Below, in pieces: positions 1 through 13,029 of a stretch of DNA of 64,000 nt. The DNA comes from Chalciporus piperatus (lineage: Eukaryota > Basidiomycota > Agaricomycetes > Boletales > Boletaceae): assembly GCA_038093975.1 (NCBI GenBank), contig JBBPTG010000013.1, forward strand, positions 186,001-250,000, read 5' to 3'. Every line of letters starts with the position of its first letter. Positions within the stretch are counted from its first letter, which is position 1. The notes below the pieces were generated by a model. The model had not been told where the DNA came from and made no database searches. It saw only the letters and a program-made list of their open reading frames with translations. A program made the position numbers and the translations under genes.

Positions 1-2116
1 CCTGGCGTCCTCTTTGTCACTGGGCAGCTCTACATTGATCTAGGATGGCCGGACGATGCAGCTAGCATAATGGAGAAGGTCGCTGGTAGTTTTGGTACGT
101 CGTTACGATTTCTTGTGTCCACCGATTCTTATGCATGTATGCAGGCCCGAATAGTGGCCTGTCGTTTGAGGATGCCGAAGCACTATCTTCCGTTCTACCT
201 GCGAACGCTCTGTATGACTCAGATTTCTCATTTTATCTTGAGGCATCTACAATCTTTAGGTCAAATGGCCTGACGCAGCACGAGATTTCATTCCTTCGGC
301 TTGCGTTATCAGTTGCTCCCCCCGAGGCCGACACAGCGGATTTATGGTATGGCCTCATTCGGGGTTACACAGACCTCTCTTCCTGGCAAGAGGCTTATTC
401 ATCAATAATCGCAACACCATTTGATAGCGTGTAAAGAATTTTCCTCCTATCTGCGTCACGTTTTTTCTTGACACAACTCTGTAGGAAACGGGACTGTATT
501 TCTCAGCTCGTATATCAAATGTGCGAGGAGGGCAGTGTCGAAACGCTTGTATCTCTAGATTTCGGAGGCTTTGCTTCCGAAGTGGACGATGCCCTTGCAT
601 TCAAGGCTCGAAACACCGATCCTCGTGCACGTCCCTTTTACTCCCGAATCTTATACACGTGGTATACACGAAGAGGAGACCATCGAAGTGGTAAATTTCG
701 ATTTTCTTGACGTTCATTTGGGTCATGATATCTGACCCCTCGATCTTTTCAGCTGCTCGAACGATGTATCAGCGTGCACGTAAACTGCAGGGGATATCTG
801 GCAAGCCTGCTGACGTGATTTCGTTGATGGAAGACCAATTGGAATCACATTTGCTCGCGATTAACTCGCTATCACTTCTGGAACCAAAGAATACGTGGTT
901 TGTTATCCAGGCGCCTGCTTCAAACGTCAAGGAATTCGAGGCGAGTGCCGATCTTTATTTGACCGTTCACTCTGCTAATCCTATGGCGACAGCCTCGTAA
1001 ACGGCGGAAATTGGCACAGAACCTGCCCCATTTCACCACAGGTACTGAGTCAGAGATCATCGACCTGGAAGACCTCCGCTTCGAATACACACTTCTTTCT
1101 GCAAGGTTGCGTCTCGTTCAACGTGACTCGACGTTGCTCACCGCACCAGGTAAATAAACTATATCAGTGATCATTAACTTAATGAGGGTAAACGGTTGAC
1201 ATTTTACGTCGCAGATGCTCTGTGGTCGCCATCCCTCGTCATCCTGCGGTTGGGCCAGGCTAACCAATTTGAACTTGCGATATCATCAGCCCATTCGCTG
1301 GGTGTGGACATGAGCGAGCTATTTGCTACCCTTGCAGGGCAGTGCATGAGGCTAGCGCGAAACCCGGATGCTGTCCTGTAAGTTAAACTTTTCTCAAGTG
1401 GGTCCCTCTGCCACACTGACATCGTTCCACAGGCAAGAAGACAAAGCCGACTGGCTTCTGACAGACAACGTCTCCTCTTGGCCCGGATCACCTGCTGATC
1501 GGGGGTGGCGGTACCTCAAACTTGCGCTGGAACGCCACGACAACTCAGATACGGATTACCGTTACAGCAAGGCAGTCCTGGAGGCGATCCTATCACATGA
1601 CAGGTCATCCCCTCCACCCCCATGGCTCATACACACGCTCGAGGTCTGTTTCCACTCGCCACACCGCGCCGTTCCACATATACTCACTTCTTTATGTTTT
1701 TTCCCCCCTCCCACACCGTTTCTCAGGATCATCATCACGAGTACCTCATTCGCGCAAGTCTCAGGTTCGACCTCCTTGAAAACGCCTTGGAGCACACGCT
1801 CTCCCTCGTTCGAAAGGTCAGTCCAAGACCGTTTTCCCCTACGATGTCGTCATCACGCCCACTAAAACCTAAATATCCTTTTTTTTCTCCTTTTTCACTT
1901 TCCCTGCTCCGCCAGGCCGAGTCAACGCTCTCACGCACACAGCCGAAAACGTCCTGCGCGACCTGGCTCCCTTATACGCTCATCGACCAGGTGCTCGTCG
2001 CGGCCACCGCACAGGACGAACTGGGGCCCCGTGGAAAGACGCTCCGTCGGGAACTCCAGATGGAGATCAGTAACCGCGTCAAGCGGATGCAAAAAATAAG
2101 CAAGATGTCGATGTGA
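1..2116 (+). CDS. NUP160: Nup160/Nup120-like nucleoporin, C-terminal part (5' end outside window)
   Basis: The reading frame is already open at base 1, so the start lies to the left. Exons can be joined across introns at about 102-143, 431-484, 691-752, 941-992, 1150-1214, 1378-1432, 1644-1726 and 1817-1915, ending at a TGA at 2114-2116. The joined product is helical and contains blocks typical of Nup160 C-termini: an LWYGLIRGYTDL-like segment, a segment around FYSRILYTWYTRRGDHRSAA, and IIDLEDLRFEYTLLSARLRL. Nup160 (yeast Nup120) is a scaffold subunit of the Y-shaped Nup84/Nup107 complex of the nuclear pore. The 941-992 intron fits only as a GC-AG intron: a GT start there leads into a stop, while GCGAGT...CAG keeps the frame. 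Family assignment rests on recalled motif resemblance rather than an alignment. Confidence 0.68.
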
Positions 2117-2830
2117 AAGGTCAGGCCGGCCGAGTCTCGGGTCTCGGAGGTCCGTTTTGTGTGTGCTCGTTAACGACCCGTTGTTGTTGGACATAAGTAT
2201 TACGCTTGTGATTGTGTTTAGTTGGTTCATACGTGATCGTGACTATGTGGTCCGTGCTTTTTCCGCTGATCATCGGTCGCCAAACCTAATGAAATGAACT
2301 TCGAATGAACGTTCACTGAGATCTCTCCACCTTCACGCCAGTTGGGCGTGCTTTTACTTTTGCCGAAATGAAGTTCCGGTGAAAGTTTTCAGGGCCGCCC
2401 GTTCATCGAGCAGGTTTGCGAGTTGGTTATCGATACAATACAGCAGAGTAATATAGCAATGAATGGAAAGCGAAGAACAAGGTAACAGCTATGTACAACT
2501 CGAGAGCAGGACAGCGATAGCATGTGAATATATATGCAATTCGTGAATCGTGACGGAGAGAGAATATATAGGTATTCGAAGACGAGGAAAAATATGGAAG
2601 GGGAGGGAAACGCCGTGCACGAACACGAATACGGAGTAATACGTACTTGCAACGCAAGGACGCAAGGCGCACTTGAGTGGGTGTGTGTGTGGGGGAGTAA
2701 GCACAAACGAGGTTCTGCGGGTCGTCCACGCACGAAGCTTTGTGAAAACCAAATTTTCCATACTGTTTTTACATAATCTAGATCTCCCTTGGTTAAATTC
2801 TTTCCTCCTTGGAAACTTGCTTTCGCTGTA
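2117..2830. other. Convergent 3' intergenic region
   Basis: About 700 bp between the stop codons of two convergent genes. Open frames here are short and low-complexity (Ser/Tyr/Pro-rich), and I see no coding signal. It presumably holds both 3' untranslated regions and polyadenylation signals. Confidence 0.5.
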
Positions 2831-5815
2831 TCAATGTCGGTCGCCTGTGTGTCGTGGATGTTGCATCACGTCGAGGAACCGAGCCCACTCGGCCTGACTG
2901 AGAGACGCGCCGTACATTGTTTCTTCCGCCGTCAGTGTCGGGTAGGGGTAGGGGTATCGCCCTTGTGAAGGATCGGTGGACATGTACGGTTGACGCGAAG
3001 CGTCGGGGTAGGTTTGAGTCGCGGGGTCCACGAAATGTCGCGAAGATGTTGGGTCAGGGTAAGGCGGTCGCGCAGGGTAAGACTCCGGATAAGTTGTGGT
3101 CGCTCGACCGTCAGAGTAGGGGTTCCCGGGACGAGTGCTGTCGCCTGCATAGGAATGACGTGGGGGTTCGACGCTGTAAGATGCCCGAGGCGCATCTGGG
3201 TACAGCTGTGTTTGAGCTGAGGAAGATGGTGGTCCAGTGACAGTGTATGCCAGGGGTGAGGAAGTCGACGGCCCAGCCACCATATTTTGCGCGGGTAGCG
3301 GTTGGGTAGGGGACGTTTGAGCTGCGTACCCAACAAGGGAGGAAGATGAGGAGTTTGGGGGCTTCCCATAGTCCACTGATCCCCGCGATTGGGCGTTTAA
3401 ACCGGCACGTGGACTTCCAGAGTTGCCCGTGGCGGGGGAGCTCATGTAGCCTGGGGCATTTGGTGAATCGGCCGAGTTCACCCTCGGGTACTTTGGAGAG
3501 TCGTGGTAGGGGAACGCAAGAGTCTTGACGAGGCTGAGTACCCGGCTCTTCTTGCGCTCTCGCTCCTGTTCATCCTCGTTCGCAAAGTCTTGGCTGTAAA
3601 GCGGTGCAAGCGCATGGAGAATATCAAGAGCTTTGTCCGCGACTACTGAGCCCCGACTGAGCTCCAAAGTCGTGAGCGCTTTTTGGATATTTGCACGGAA
3701 AAGCGACGCGCCAGGCTGGTCTGGATTCGCGATTAGCTGGAACGAGAAAAACATGGCAGCACTGAACACGTGGAAAGGCCCCCAGCTCATATGCCCTGGG
3801 ACTGCTAATGATTCATTCGCAAGAAAATCGGGGCGGGCTTGATTGACAAGCGTGATTAGCTTGTCAGCGGCACCAACAGCAACATCAAGCGAGATAGCGT
3901 GACGCTCGGCCTTTTCCTTTCCCGTCAGCGCCTCCTTATCGGAGGGTTTGGGGGTCTGTGTGGATGCGTAGGGTCTGTGGAGCGTGAATCGAATGTGGTA
4001 GAAGCTCGTTCGTATGATGACGCTCTGCACGCCCAGGCGACGGGTGACTGTGTGAGGGCTTGCGAGACTGCGAGCTACCTTGAATTCGTCGAGGTCGAGC
4101 TCGGGGGGAAGAGTGTCCAGCCATTGCGTCAGGGCGCGGTCGTGAGACTGGATGGTCTCGTAAGAGACCGGTCGCATAGACACAGCGCTGTCCATTATGT
4201 CACCCAGAATGTATGCGAGGCGGAAGAGATGGATGTTTGGGAGATATATGCGTGGTTCATCAGGACGATGGACAGGGTCGTTCGGGTCTGGAAGTTGTGT
4301 ATCAAAATGATGGGAAGCGATGGAAATTGGCCGACCGAACATAAAGGCTTGCCATCTGTAAGGGGAAGGTTGACAAAGAGATTACTGAAAGGATCCGAGG
4401 GGCAGACCTTTCTAGGAGAATGATATGCCACCACGCCCAACGTCTTCTCTCGGCAAGTTCTTTGGACATTCGCCATTTGAAAGGATCACGATGCAGGCCC
4501 ATGGCCATGCCAATACTGACAAGCTCCCCCCGGACACCCCAGATTTCTTCGCTGTCAGTTTTGACAAGGGTGAGGTAATGAGAGCGAATGAGCAAGCACT
4601 CGACGAGCTCGAGGCTATACGCTTTGTTTTCGGCCCTGTGGCGATCGAGGGCGGAGCGCATGACATCGTAGAATTTGCGGCAGATATCTTCGAGTGTATC
4701 ACCTAATTGGGCCACGAGGCGGTCGCCTGGAGGAAGGTAATGTACTGCAATGGCCATGATCATGCAGACGGTGGCGAGGACGATCCGGTCCGCAGAAGCA
4801 CCCGTCTTGTAACGTGACCATGCGAGGAGAAAAGCCTGCTCGTTGACATGACGGTATATCCAGTTGCAATATCCAAAGTAGTAAGAGACGAGACCGTCAA
4901 TTGTCTCAAGGGAGGGCAATAGGGCGAGGAGATCTCTGTCGTATTCAGTTGTCGTCACAATTTCGTCAAGTTGGTGCTCTTGGCTTGAGTGTCGGTCACT
5001 GTCATCGGACTGCCTGGAGTTCTAGGGAAGCAGGTCAGACTAGGAACGAGAGCAGTGTGGTAATAGTACCATGGTGAGATGGGCAACAGCTGAGGTTGCG
5101 CCAGTGTACAGACCGCCATGGCCATGACTGCCAAGCATGCCTGGGACATTGTCTTTTTCGAGGGTCTCGTTATCTGGTGGCTCTTTCTTTGGTCCTGGTA
5201 AAGAGGGTGTGCTCTCGAGGGGACGCTTGAGATGTGGATGCATTTGTACACCTGGTCGGTGATTTGCTAGTATGAATGTTTCGAGCAGCGAAACCGAGTG
5301 TTTGAGACGGGTGATTTCCTGCATGGGGTCGACTCTGCTGGCATTTCTGTGTGGTGGAGATGAAGAGGAGACGGAGGGGGTAGGACAAGGACTGACTGGT
5401 CGTCACCTCGATGCAGGTCGGAATCATGACCCTTTGCATCCTGGTAGCAGAGAGCGATCGTCCCTGGTGGGGTATGAAGCGGATGAGAGGTGGGGCGAGA
5501 GGGGGGACACAGACCTCTTAGGACACAGCTAGAGCAAGGACGGTTTCTGTTGGGGAGTTAAGATGTGAGAATAGGGCCAGAGATTGAGAGAGACCTGTCG
5601 CATTTGAGTTTGCTGTTTCTGCATGGCTCACAGTTTATTGCCTTTCTTGCCCGCTTTGTTGGGGGACGTGAGTCGTGTTCTCCTGGAGGGGGACTTGTGC
5701 GAGATCTGACAGTTCCTGCTGTCGTTGTCGTTGTTGTTGAGCGTTGATGTTTTTGTCTTTGTGATGACGTGCTCGGCTCGTTTGTGTCGTCGGGCATGGT
5801 TGGTCGACTTGTCAT
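2831..5815 (-). CDS. Zn2Cys6 fungal transcription factor with fungal_trans domain
   Basis: Likely start is the ATG at 5815. Exon 1 (5595-5815) ends inside the zinc cluster at CEPCRNSKLKC. Exon 2 (5515-5546) supplies the next two cysteines (NRPCSSCVLR), and exon 3 from 5463 adds GTIALC. Together they give the canonical C-X2-C-X6-C-X5-C-X2-C-X8-C binuclear cluster. A coiled-coil linker follows (EITRLKHSVSLLE, near 5300), then the middle homology region at about 4958-3900 with segments such as YYFGYCNWIYRHVNEQAF, IGMAMGLHRDPFKW and FTLHRPYA. The last exon encodes a long Pro/Ser/Tyr-rich tail ending at the stop at 2831. This architecture is that of nuclear DNA-binding regulators of metabolism; the target is not predictable. 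Some internal joins (5200-5420, 4340-4450) are approximate. Confidence 0.85.
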
Positions 5816-8800
5816 CCGGAACGACACCGCCGATTTTATTCACAAACCCTAATGGACCTCATGTCAGGCACCGGCGAAATTTCAAATCACCGGTCAACTC
5901 GGCCCTTCGTACAATTGCAAAAGGGTCCCGCTCCCAGTAATACCCTGATATGGATGGCAAAGTTTGAGACTACAGACTAGTAAACCTGATCGATTGCTTG
6001 TCAACTTGTCAACGCCGCCGCCTGGGATATACTTACCCACTCTGGTCACGACTGCGATCGTCCATTCCAATAAAAGCCAAATGACCATCAAAACAGCGCC
6101 TAAATAGCGCCCATTTCGTCTCGTACTGACCGATACGGTGGTGAACTTGCCAATCCGAGTCCGGGACCGAAGTACGACCGTGTTGCGACGTCAGTGACAG
6201 TCTGCCACCATCACAACGATCTTTAACCAGTTTCGATGCTTGCTCTCACATATCACGATCGACGACCTACGGAACAAAGCAAGCAGACAATGTTCCCCGC
6301 TCTCCCCCATCCAATCACCACCAACGTTCCATATTTGGGTGTCTCCAATCCTCCAATCACCAGTTTCGTGGATCAATTTCACAGATAGGAGGTGACATGT
6401 TTAGAACGAATCGTCCCTGTATCGACCCCCCACGGCACCAGCACCAAGGTCGTCGTACGGTACCCCAACCAAAATAGCCTCGTCTGCCGCCGGGACTTGG
6501 TCATATGAATCCACTCATCCGGACCAACATGACCCCATCCCTGACTTCGCGGTGAGAAGCCCGATTCATTCGGTTCAACGTGCAGAATTGGCCTCTTCAC
6601 CTCCTAGTTTGTGATCACTGGAAGACCTGTACGTACCGCGTAGAGGGTCGTGAGGGACGACAGGACCTTCTTCATCAAGAAGCGCGAACCCGCGACGGAG
6701 AGCAGCAGAAGTGCTCATCATTCCGACCGGCATGCCCCTGGAATCCTTCTTCTTATCTTCTATGTATGTTCAAGTTCGTAGTGGCTACCCGGAGTTTTTC
6801 GAGTTTTTCCGTCTTTTTGAAGAATTTCGACCGTAGCTCTGTCGATTCGAGAGACGGGACAACCTCTGCACTCGAAAAAAGCCCTCCCGCGATCCGACGG
6901 GGGATTATTGTAGGTGAAAACCCCAGCCCTAGTTCAATCATCGTTATCGATTTAGTCCTTGATAGAAACCTCTGGACTTTGGGCACATATATCCTTGTCG
7001 TAAGTCCCCCTAAGGGTTGAATTTATTTCCGACTTGATCTAGGACTACTCCGGGAATCCTGTCCCCAATGGGTTCCCCTAGATATGGCCAGCTGAAAACC
7101 TTGTGTGACACTGAAAATAAATAGACAATACGGTCATCCATCAAAAAGAAAAATACTTGAGGATCCCGGACATTCCCCTCTTGTCCACCGTGATGGCTCA
7201 AACAATTGGGCGGTGTCCCACAAGCAGACATGGCAAAAGCACCCCATTTGCAAGAAGCGATCGTCGACGGCATGCCATCCGCCAGTGTAACATGGGGAAC
7301 GGAAGCCCGCTGAAAAAGGAGAAACAGAGTCAGCCCCCCGTTCTCACTCACGACGGAGATTACGAAGGATTACTTACTAGAGGGATGCTTACGGGGGGGG
7401 GGGACCACCACCACTTCAAGTCGAGTGTCGACCGCTTCAAAGAAGAGTGAAATGTCCGTTTGATCCGACCTTCGAGAGTCCACATGAACGAACAGGCATC
7501 TCGACGTCTGAATTATTTCCTGGAGGATGCCATCGATCAGCACGGCGCATGACCAATTCATTCAGCGTCTATTTCCTAGGCAAAAAGAACTGAGAGCAGC
7601 ATTTGGCGAGATGCCCTTTTCTCCAAACACCAGCCGTGACGCCGTAGGGGTCGTCACGGAAATGATGACCGTGAGGGCAACGAAGCTTGGCGGGAGAAAA
7701 TGATGTCGTCAACCAGGTGAGATCAGACGCACGAAAAGCGAAACACACACAGTCCTATTATTATTCCCACCGATATCGAGCCTCGATCGGGTGCCAGCGG
7801 CGGAAGAATCTATGAGGTGCATTTTTGCTTGACATCGTCATGTACCGCCCGATGACCGATACCTGTCATCGCCGTTGTCAGTGCTTACATGTTGCTGAAC
7901 CGGCTTGAGTGAGATTACCTATCTAACGCCGCTTCATGCAGACGTTCCAGAAGGAGTGAGCACGTCCCCGACGGCGTTTCGACGACGTGAGATCAGTGGT
8001 CACTGGTCGGATCTCCTCTAGGAGCATAGATTCAGCGTTGCACGAGATCCGGAACAGCGAAAAATACCCGTGTCATGGATCTTGCATCAATATGGATGCA
8101 TCGAGGCAGCTATCCACGGACCAATTCAGTGGGCCCAGTAGTCATTCTTTCGCCATTCGTCGGTCCATCTTCAGTGGGGGAACAGACCCACCTGGCTCAC
8201 GTTCAGGGGCTCATAATCATTGCATTTCATGCAGTTCTCGAACGACGAGCGCTCTGATCCGCAGCTTGCAGTCCGAACAAGGCAAACCTACCGCGTCTTT
8301 CATCGGTCCGGGGGAATGCTACGCATCGTTTGGAGTAAAAGGAAGCAGTGCCGGAGGTACGGGATCTCGTAGTCTTCCGTAGGTAGCAGGAAAATAATCG
8401 TTCCTACTCTTCTAAGAGATCTCGAGGGATGAGCCAGTACCAATCTGAATCTGGCTGCGACGAGCGCGGAACGTTCCACAGTGCCAAGATATTGACATTG
8501 CCCTGGAGCAGTGCAGGGACTCCTGGCTGACCTGGCAGTGGCATACGCTCAGGCATCCCATCCCATCAGTCCATTGCCGGGAGTCGGGACAAGCCCACTC
8601 CCAACTGCGAGCATCGCATCTACTGCGACTATCTCGGACCACCTCCTCGTGCTCGCAACCAAGACCCGTTCAACAAGTTCGGTGTTCGAATTCGACGTCT
8701 CGAGATCCGAGTTTCCGGCTCATCAAGCCCCATCCGAGCGATCGTGTTGAAGTTGGTTCAAGGTTTTGTGGTCGTGCGTTTCCGAACTCCGGCCCCGGCC

Positions 8801-9260
8801 TTCCGGGACGAGAAGAAGGCAGTGGCTGCCAGCCTGAGTGGGAGAATATTCGGGATCATCGATGGCGCGAGACTGTTCGCTCGAGTTCAAGTTCTCTCCC
8901 GACGCGTGCCAAGAGCCTCGGTTCGGATCCTTGGGAGTCCTGGGGAATGAGATTTGCTTGAATCGAATGAGGACTCGGATCCAAGAGTCCGTCGAATTAG
9001 ACAAGCGAGCCGGATCACTGGACACTGTGGGAAGTAAACTCACTGGTATTCATGTAAAATATCAATGCAACCACGGAATTTCATTGATATACTCGCGGAA
9101 AGCCTACTCAACAGTTTTCAGTGAGTACACTGAATGCCACCAGTCAGTGTGTTTTGGAGCATCTCGCTCACCCGACATGCAGAAAGACACTGAACTTCAA
9201 TGCCACCCCCTGTTGCAAACATGAAAATCAATTATGTATCAACTACGTGATCCCTCTGAG
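5816..9260. other. Gene-poor region, no supported gene
   Basis: Roughly 3.4 kb upstream of the divergent Zn2Cys6 gene. Open frames on both strands are short, do not join into a convincing spliced protein, and match no motif I recognise. There is a homopolymer G run near 7391-7400. The part next to 5815 should include the promoter of the regulator gene. Confidence 0.4.
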
Positions 9261-10863
9261 CTATTCCTCCAAGTCGGCAATCTCCCCCTCGTCCGAGCCA
9301 TCTGATTCCTCATCCAAGTCGTCAGATCCCTCATCCAAGCTGTCGAATTCTGCCTTGTCAGTGGGTACAAAACTACTTTCCGCCGCAATGAGGCTCTACT
9401 CTCCCGATGATCAATCATGGCTTTACGTAGGACTTCGAACTAAATTTGAAGAACCTTTACTAGTAACCCGAAGTTATCATTCTATAAATTGGCGATAGGG
9501 AGGAAGATTGTCACTTCGCGAAACAGTATCGACATACCAAATGTCAAAGCACCCTCAAGCACGTTCTCCCCTACCCACAAACGAGCGACAAGCTTGAACC
9601 GCCGATACTCGATCTTGGCGAACATTCTGGCAGGGACGGGCACAAACGCCACGACATACCACCCCCACATCCCGTCGCCGTCTATCATTGCGCCCACGTC
9701 TTTGATACGTGTATGCCGTCCGAGTCGGGGTCTATTTCGGCCGGTTTGTCAGTGGAGGATGTAGGGACGTCGACGCGTGAGCCTTTGTAGGCATAACCTC
9801 GATCGATGGGGAGGGTGGTGCAGACGATCTCGATATGGCGTACGTCAGCGAGTAAGAGGATGTCGAATGGTTGGGCTGAACATCGCAGGGTGGTAATCGA
9901 TCTTGCAATCCATCCATGACTTGTTTGAAAAGTCGCGCGCGAGTGTCACGTGACCGTGTTGAGTCAGCCACCCTTTGTACCTACGCTTGCTCGCTCACTT
10001 CCTTACCTCGGCCACACCACCATTTTCCCCCAATCACCACCAGCCCCATTACTACCCCACCACCAACCTCACCCAGTAACCCAACAACAAAGATCATCAA
10101 CACCGTGACCCGGGTGAGTCACCCCACTCGCCTGACTTGACACTTTAAAAACTGCACCCAGCACGCTCTGCCAAATGCAGCGTGAAACAGTTCCGGAAAC
10201 ACCTCCCAAACCCAGCCCGACCCTCTTCATCAATACGCGCACCACCTACCTCACCCGGCAACCCAAAAATGAAGATCAGCAACATTGAGTGCTGGGGGCT
10301 CTGAACATCAAGCGGCGAAAAACGGTACAGTCGGACATCCGGGAGATCCAACACACTGGCAAGACACACCTGCCGCGATCACCAGCTCCTCATCGCAGAG
10401 CAAGCCCAAATGATCGAGGGCCAGCACCTGCCGCACGAACAAAGGGGAGTAACGGATCGCGACAACGTTATCCTCACACCTACAGACTATTTCTCCACTG
10501 GTAAACCACATTATTCCTTCCTGTCTCTCTCGCTTGTTCCCCTCGCCATATAGCCTGGATCAATTTCCATATCAAATATATATTTTCTGGGACGCGTACA
10601 AAAGAGCATGTTTTTAAGTGGGCTTGTGGTTGATATTCGATGGTAACATTCACTCTTAACTGGCAATTGTTTCACTGGAATTAAGGCCATATATCACTCG
10701 TAAAACACTGTTCTCAACAATAATTTTCACCTACCATTTTGCGCGTTTCATTGACCTGACACACAACTGAAGATCAGTGAGTTCTCGCTGAATAACATCG
10801 ATTCTGTGGTTGAAAACCCAGGTGAAAATTCACTGATATCCAATGATTTCACTTCCCACAGTG
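9023..10863. repeat. Segment bounded by imperfect inverted repeats (possible DNA element)
   Basis: CACTGTGGGAAGT at 9023-9035 is repeated exactly, inverted, at 10851-10863. Similarity continues inward with mismatches for about 50 bp on each side, including a CAACCAC(G/A)GAAT match. Both ends are rich in short CACTG/CAGTG words. No matching target-site duplication is visible next to the arms, and no transposase is recognisable inside. It could be a degenerate non-autonomous element or two copies of a small repeat in opposite orientation. Confidence 0.35.
9261..9971 (-). CDS. Possible small hypothetical gene with acidic C-terminal tail
   Basis: I do not recognise this. Three minus-strand frames look more protein-like than the background. 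A Ser/Pro-rich piece lies around 9730-9940, with an ATG near 9917. A piece with a hydrophobic stretch (MWGWYVVAFVPVPARMF) lies at about 9490-9720. An acidic Asp/Glu/Ser tail at about 9261-9360 contains DEGSDDLDEESDGSDEGE and ends at a TAG. I could not find a unique set of splice sites joining them, and there may be more than one gene or only a decayed one. The whole stretch lies between the inverted repeats at 9023 and 10863, so it could be cargo of a mobile element. Confidence 0.22.
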
Positions 10864-11248
10864 GTTGGCGATCTCGAGTCTATCTTCGGAACGGTCTAAA
10901 TCAGTCAACACTAGTACTATAGAGTAGTACTTACTCGTCACCCAATCTCCCCCGGGCCGAATCAGCTAGACGCCGCTTCTATGGCCTGAACTAGCCTGAA
11001 CTCCTTCATAATACTATGGCCCCCCGCCCGCGGAGGCAGTTTTCATGATGGCCGGGACTGTCAGCCAATGACACCACGGCCGTCTTCGGCTAATTTGGCA
11101 TCCTTTAATGCAGTCAGTGGCACGCATTGGGTACGAACGTGTGTTCTTATACTGGTCCAATGCCATTCTGCAATGTCCTTGCTCGCCCCCACGTTTCGCT
11201 CGAGCTCGAGCTCGATCCTCTACGGCCACCTGGACTGGTTTGATTGCT

Positions 11249-13029
11249 ATGGCCCGCTATGACGCTGAACTTCCTCTTTTCTTTCACGATGGCAAGCCAG
11301 GTCAATCCGACGATGATATTCGGCAGCTGCAAGAACGCACCCGGAGGCGCCGTTTTCGAGGCGTCGCATTGATCACGCTCGGATTGTTGTTATCGACGAT
11401 CTACTTCCAGTATCCACGTTTTCATCGGTGCTTCAGCCCAGCGACTGAGGTCACAACCACGGGCGTCGGGCTTCCCAAGAAAGTGCAGCAAGCATGGGCT
11501 GCTCACTCGCCCTACTTCCCCGCCGACGAGTACAAGGCGCCACCTGAGCGCTGTGAGATCATACAAGTGTGTTCCTTTCTTTCAAATGTTTCGCCGGTTA
11601 TCTAATCTCAGCGTTCAAGGTTAATTTGGTATGTTTGCTCGCCGGTTATCTTGGCTGAGTATGTAGCTTAATCAGTTTGGTTTCACAGCTCCAGAGACAT
11701 GGCACGAGATTTCCCTCCAGGAGCAATTCAAAGAGGATTAAGAAATCACTTCGAAAGCTCATCAATGCCAAGTCATACGCCCACAAACGATACGAGTTCT
11801 TGAAAGATTTCAAATGGGACCTCGGAGAAGAAGATTTGCTACCTCTTGGCGCGAAAGAGTGAGTACTTTGTATTCCGATGACCCTGGTCGGATACTGAAC
11901 ATTTTCAGGGCATTCGACTCGGGCTCGGAACATTATTTGCGGTACAGTCGCCTGCTCGAGGGAGGTCACTTGCCTTTCGTGAGAGCATCGGACAGCGAGC
12001 GGGTCGTATACTCTGCCGCGAATTGGTCAGAAGGTCGGTCTTCCCCTGGTTTCGGGCGCATCCTGTTCCAACTAGTCATATGAAGGCTTTGCTAAGGCTA
12101 GTGGGTATGACTACCGACCCAGCATATCTGTCATCATCTCGGAGGAAAACGGGGTAATTTCTTATCCATGCGAGGCAAACGCAAACTCATTCTCCTCAGG
12201 CGAACAACACGCTAGACGATTCGAGGTGTCCCAACGCGAGAAGCCACAAGAAAGAGCTGCACGCCTGGCGCGAAAAATTCGTTCCTCCGATCACAAAGAG
12301 ACTCAATAAAGCCATCAAAGGTGCCAAGCTCGACAACGACGACGTTGTCGAACTCATGTCTCTCTGTGCGTTCGAGACGCTTTATCATGGGAGCGCCAGT
12401 CCTCTCTGTGGTTTGTTCAGCACGAAAGAATGGCAACAACGCGAATACTACGATGACTTGCTCAAGTATTACAAGACTGGGTGAGCTTGCCAGTCGTTTG
12501 CGCTTCGCATTTTTCTTGACTCGGCTTTCGGGGTAGACACGGTAACGAACTCGGTCCGGTGCAGGGCATCGGATACGTCAATGAACTACTGGCGAGGTTG
12601 ACAGGTCAGCCGGTCCAAGATACCACACAAACAAACGGTACGCTCGACTCGTCGCCGACAACGTTTCCCCTCGATCGCCATTTCTACGCCGATTTCTCGC
12701 ACGACAGTCAAATGGTCGCCATCTACTCCGCGATCGGCCTCTTCCGTCCCGAGAAACCCCCCAGCGCCAAAAACATCGACTCGGATCGTACGTGGCGTAT
12801 TTCGAGGATGACACCCTTTTCTGGGCGAATGATTACGGAGAAGATGAGTTGCGACGACGAGGGTGGGGAGAGGAGAGAGTATGTGAGGATACTCGTCAAT
12901 GATGCCGTCCAGCCGTTGGGGTTTTGCGGCGCTGGAAAGGATGGGTTGTGCGAGTTGGGCGCGTTCGTGGAGAGCCAGGTGTATTCGAGGAGGAATGGGA
13001 ATGGGGATTGGGAGAGGTGTTTTTCGTGA
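11249..13029 (+). CDS. Histidine acid phosphatase (phytase-like), copy 1
   Basis: Seven exons can be read: 11249-11566, 11620-11628, 11689-11858, 11909-12033, 12086-12153, 12200-12480 and 12537-13029, giving 487 residues. The N-terminus has one hydrophobic segment (GVALITLGLLLSTIYFQY), consistent with a signal anchor and an extracytoplasmic enzyme. The catalytic phosphohistidine motif RHGTRFP follows the join of exons 1-3. The C-terminal proton-donor motif is the HD in ADFSHDSQM. A GHGNELGPVQGIGYVNELL block and paired cysteines are also typical of the family, which hydrolyses phosphomonoesters such as phytate. Exon 2 is only 9 nt and encodes Val-Asn-Leu. I chose the ATG at 11249 because it places the hydrophobic anchor near the N-terminus; an upstream ATG at 11108 is possible. 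A paralogue lies at 38805-40746. Confidence 0.9.
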
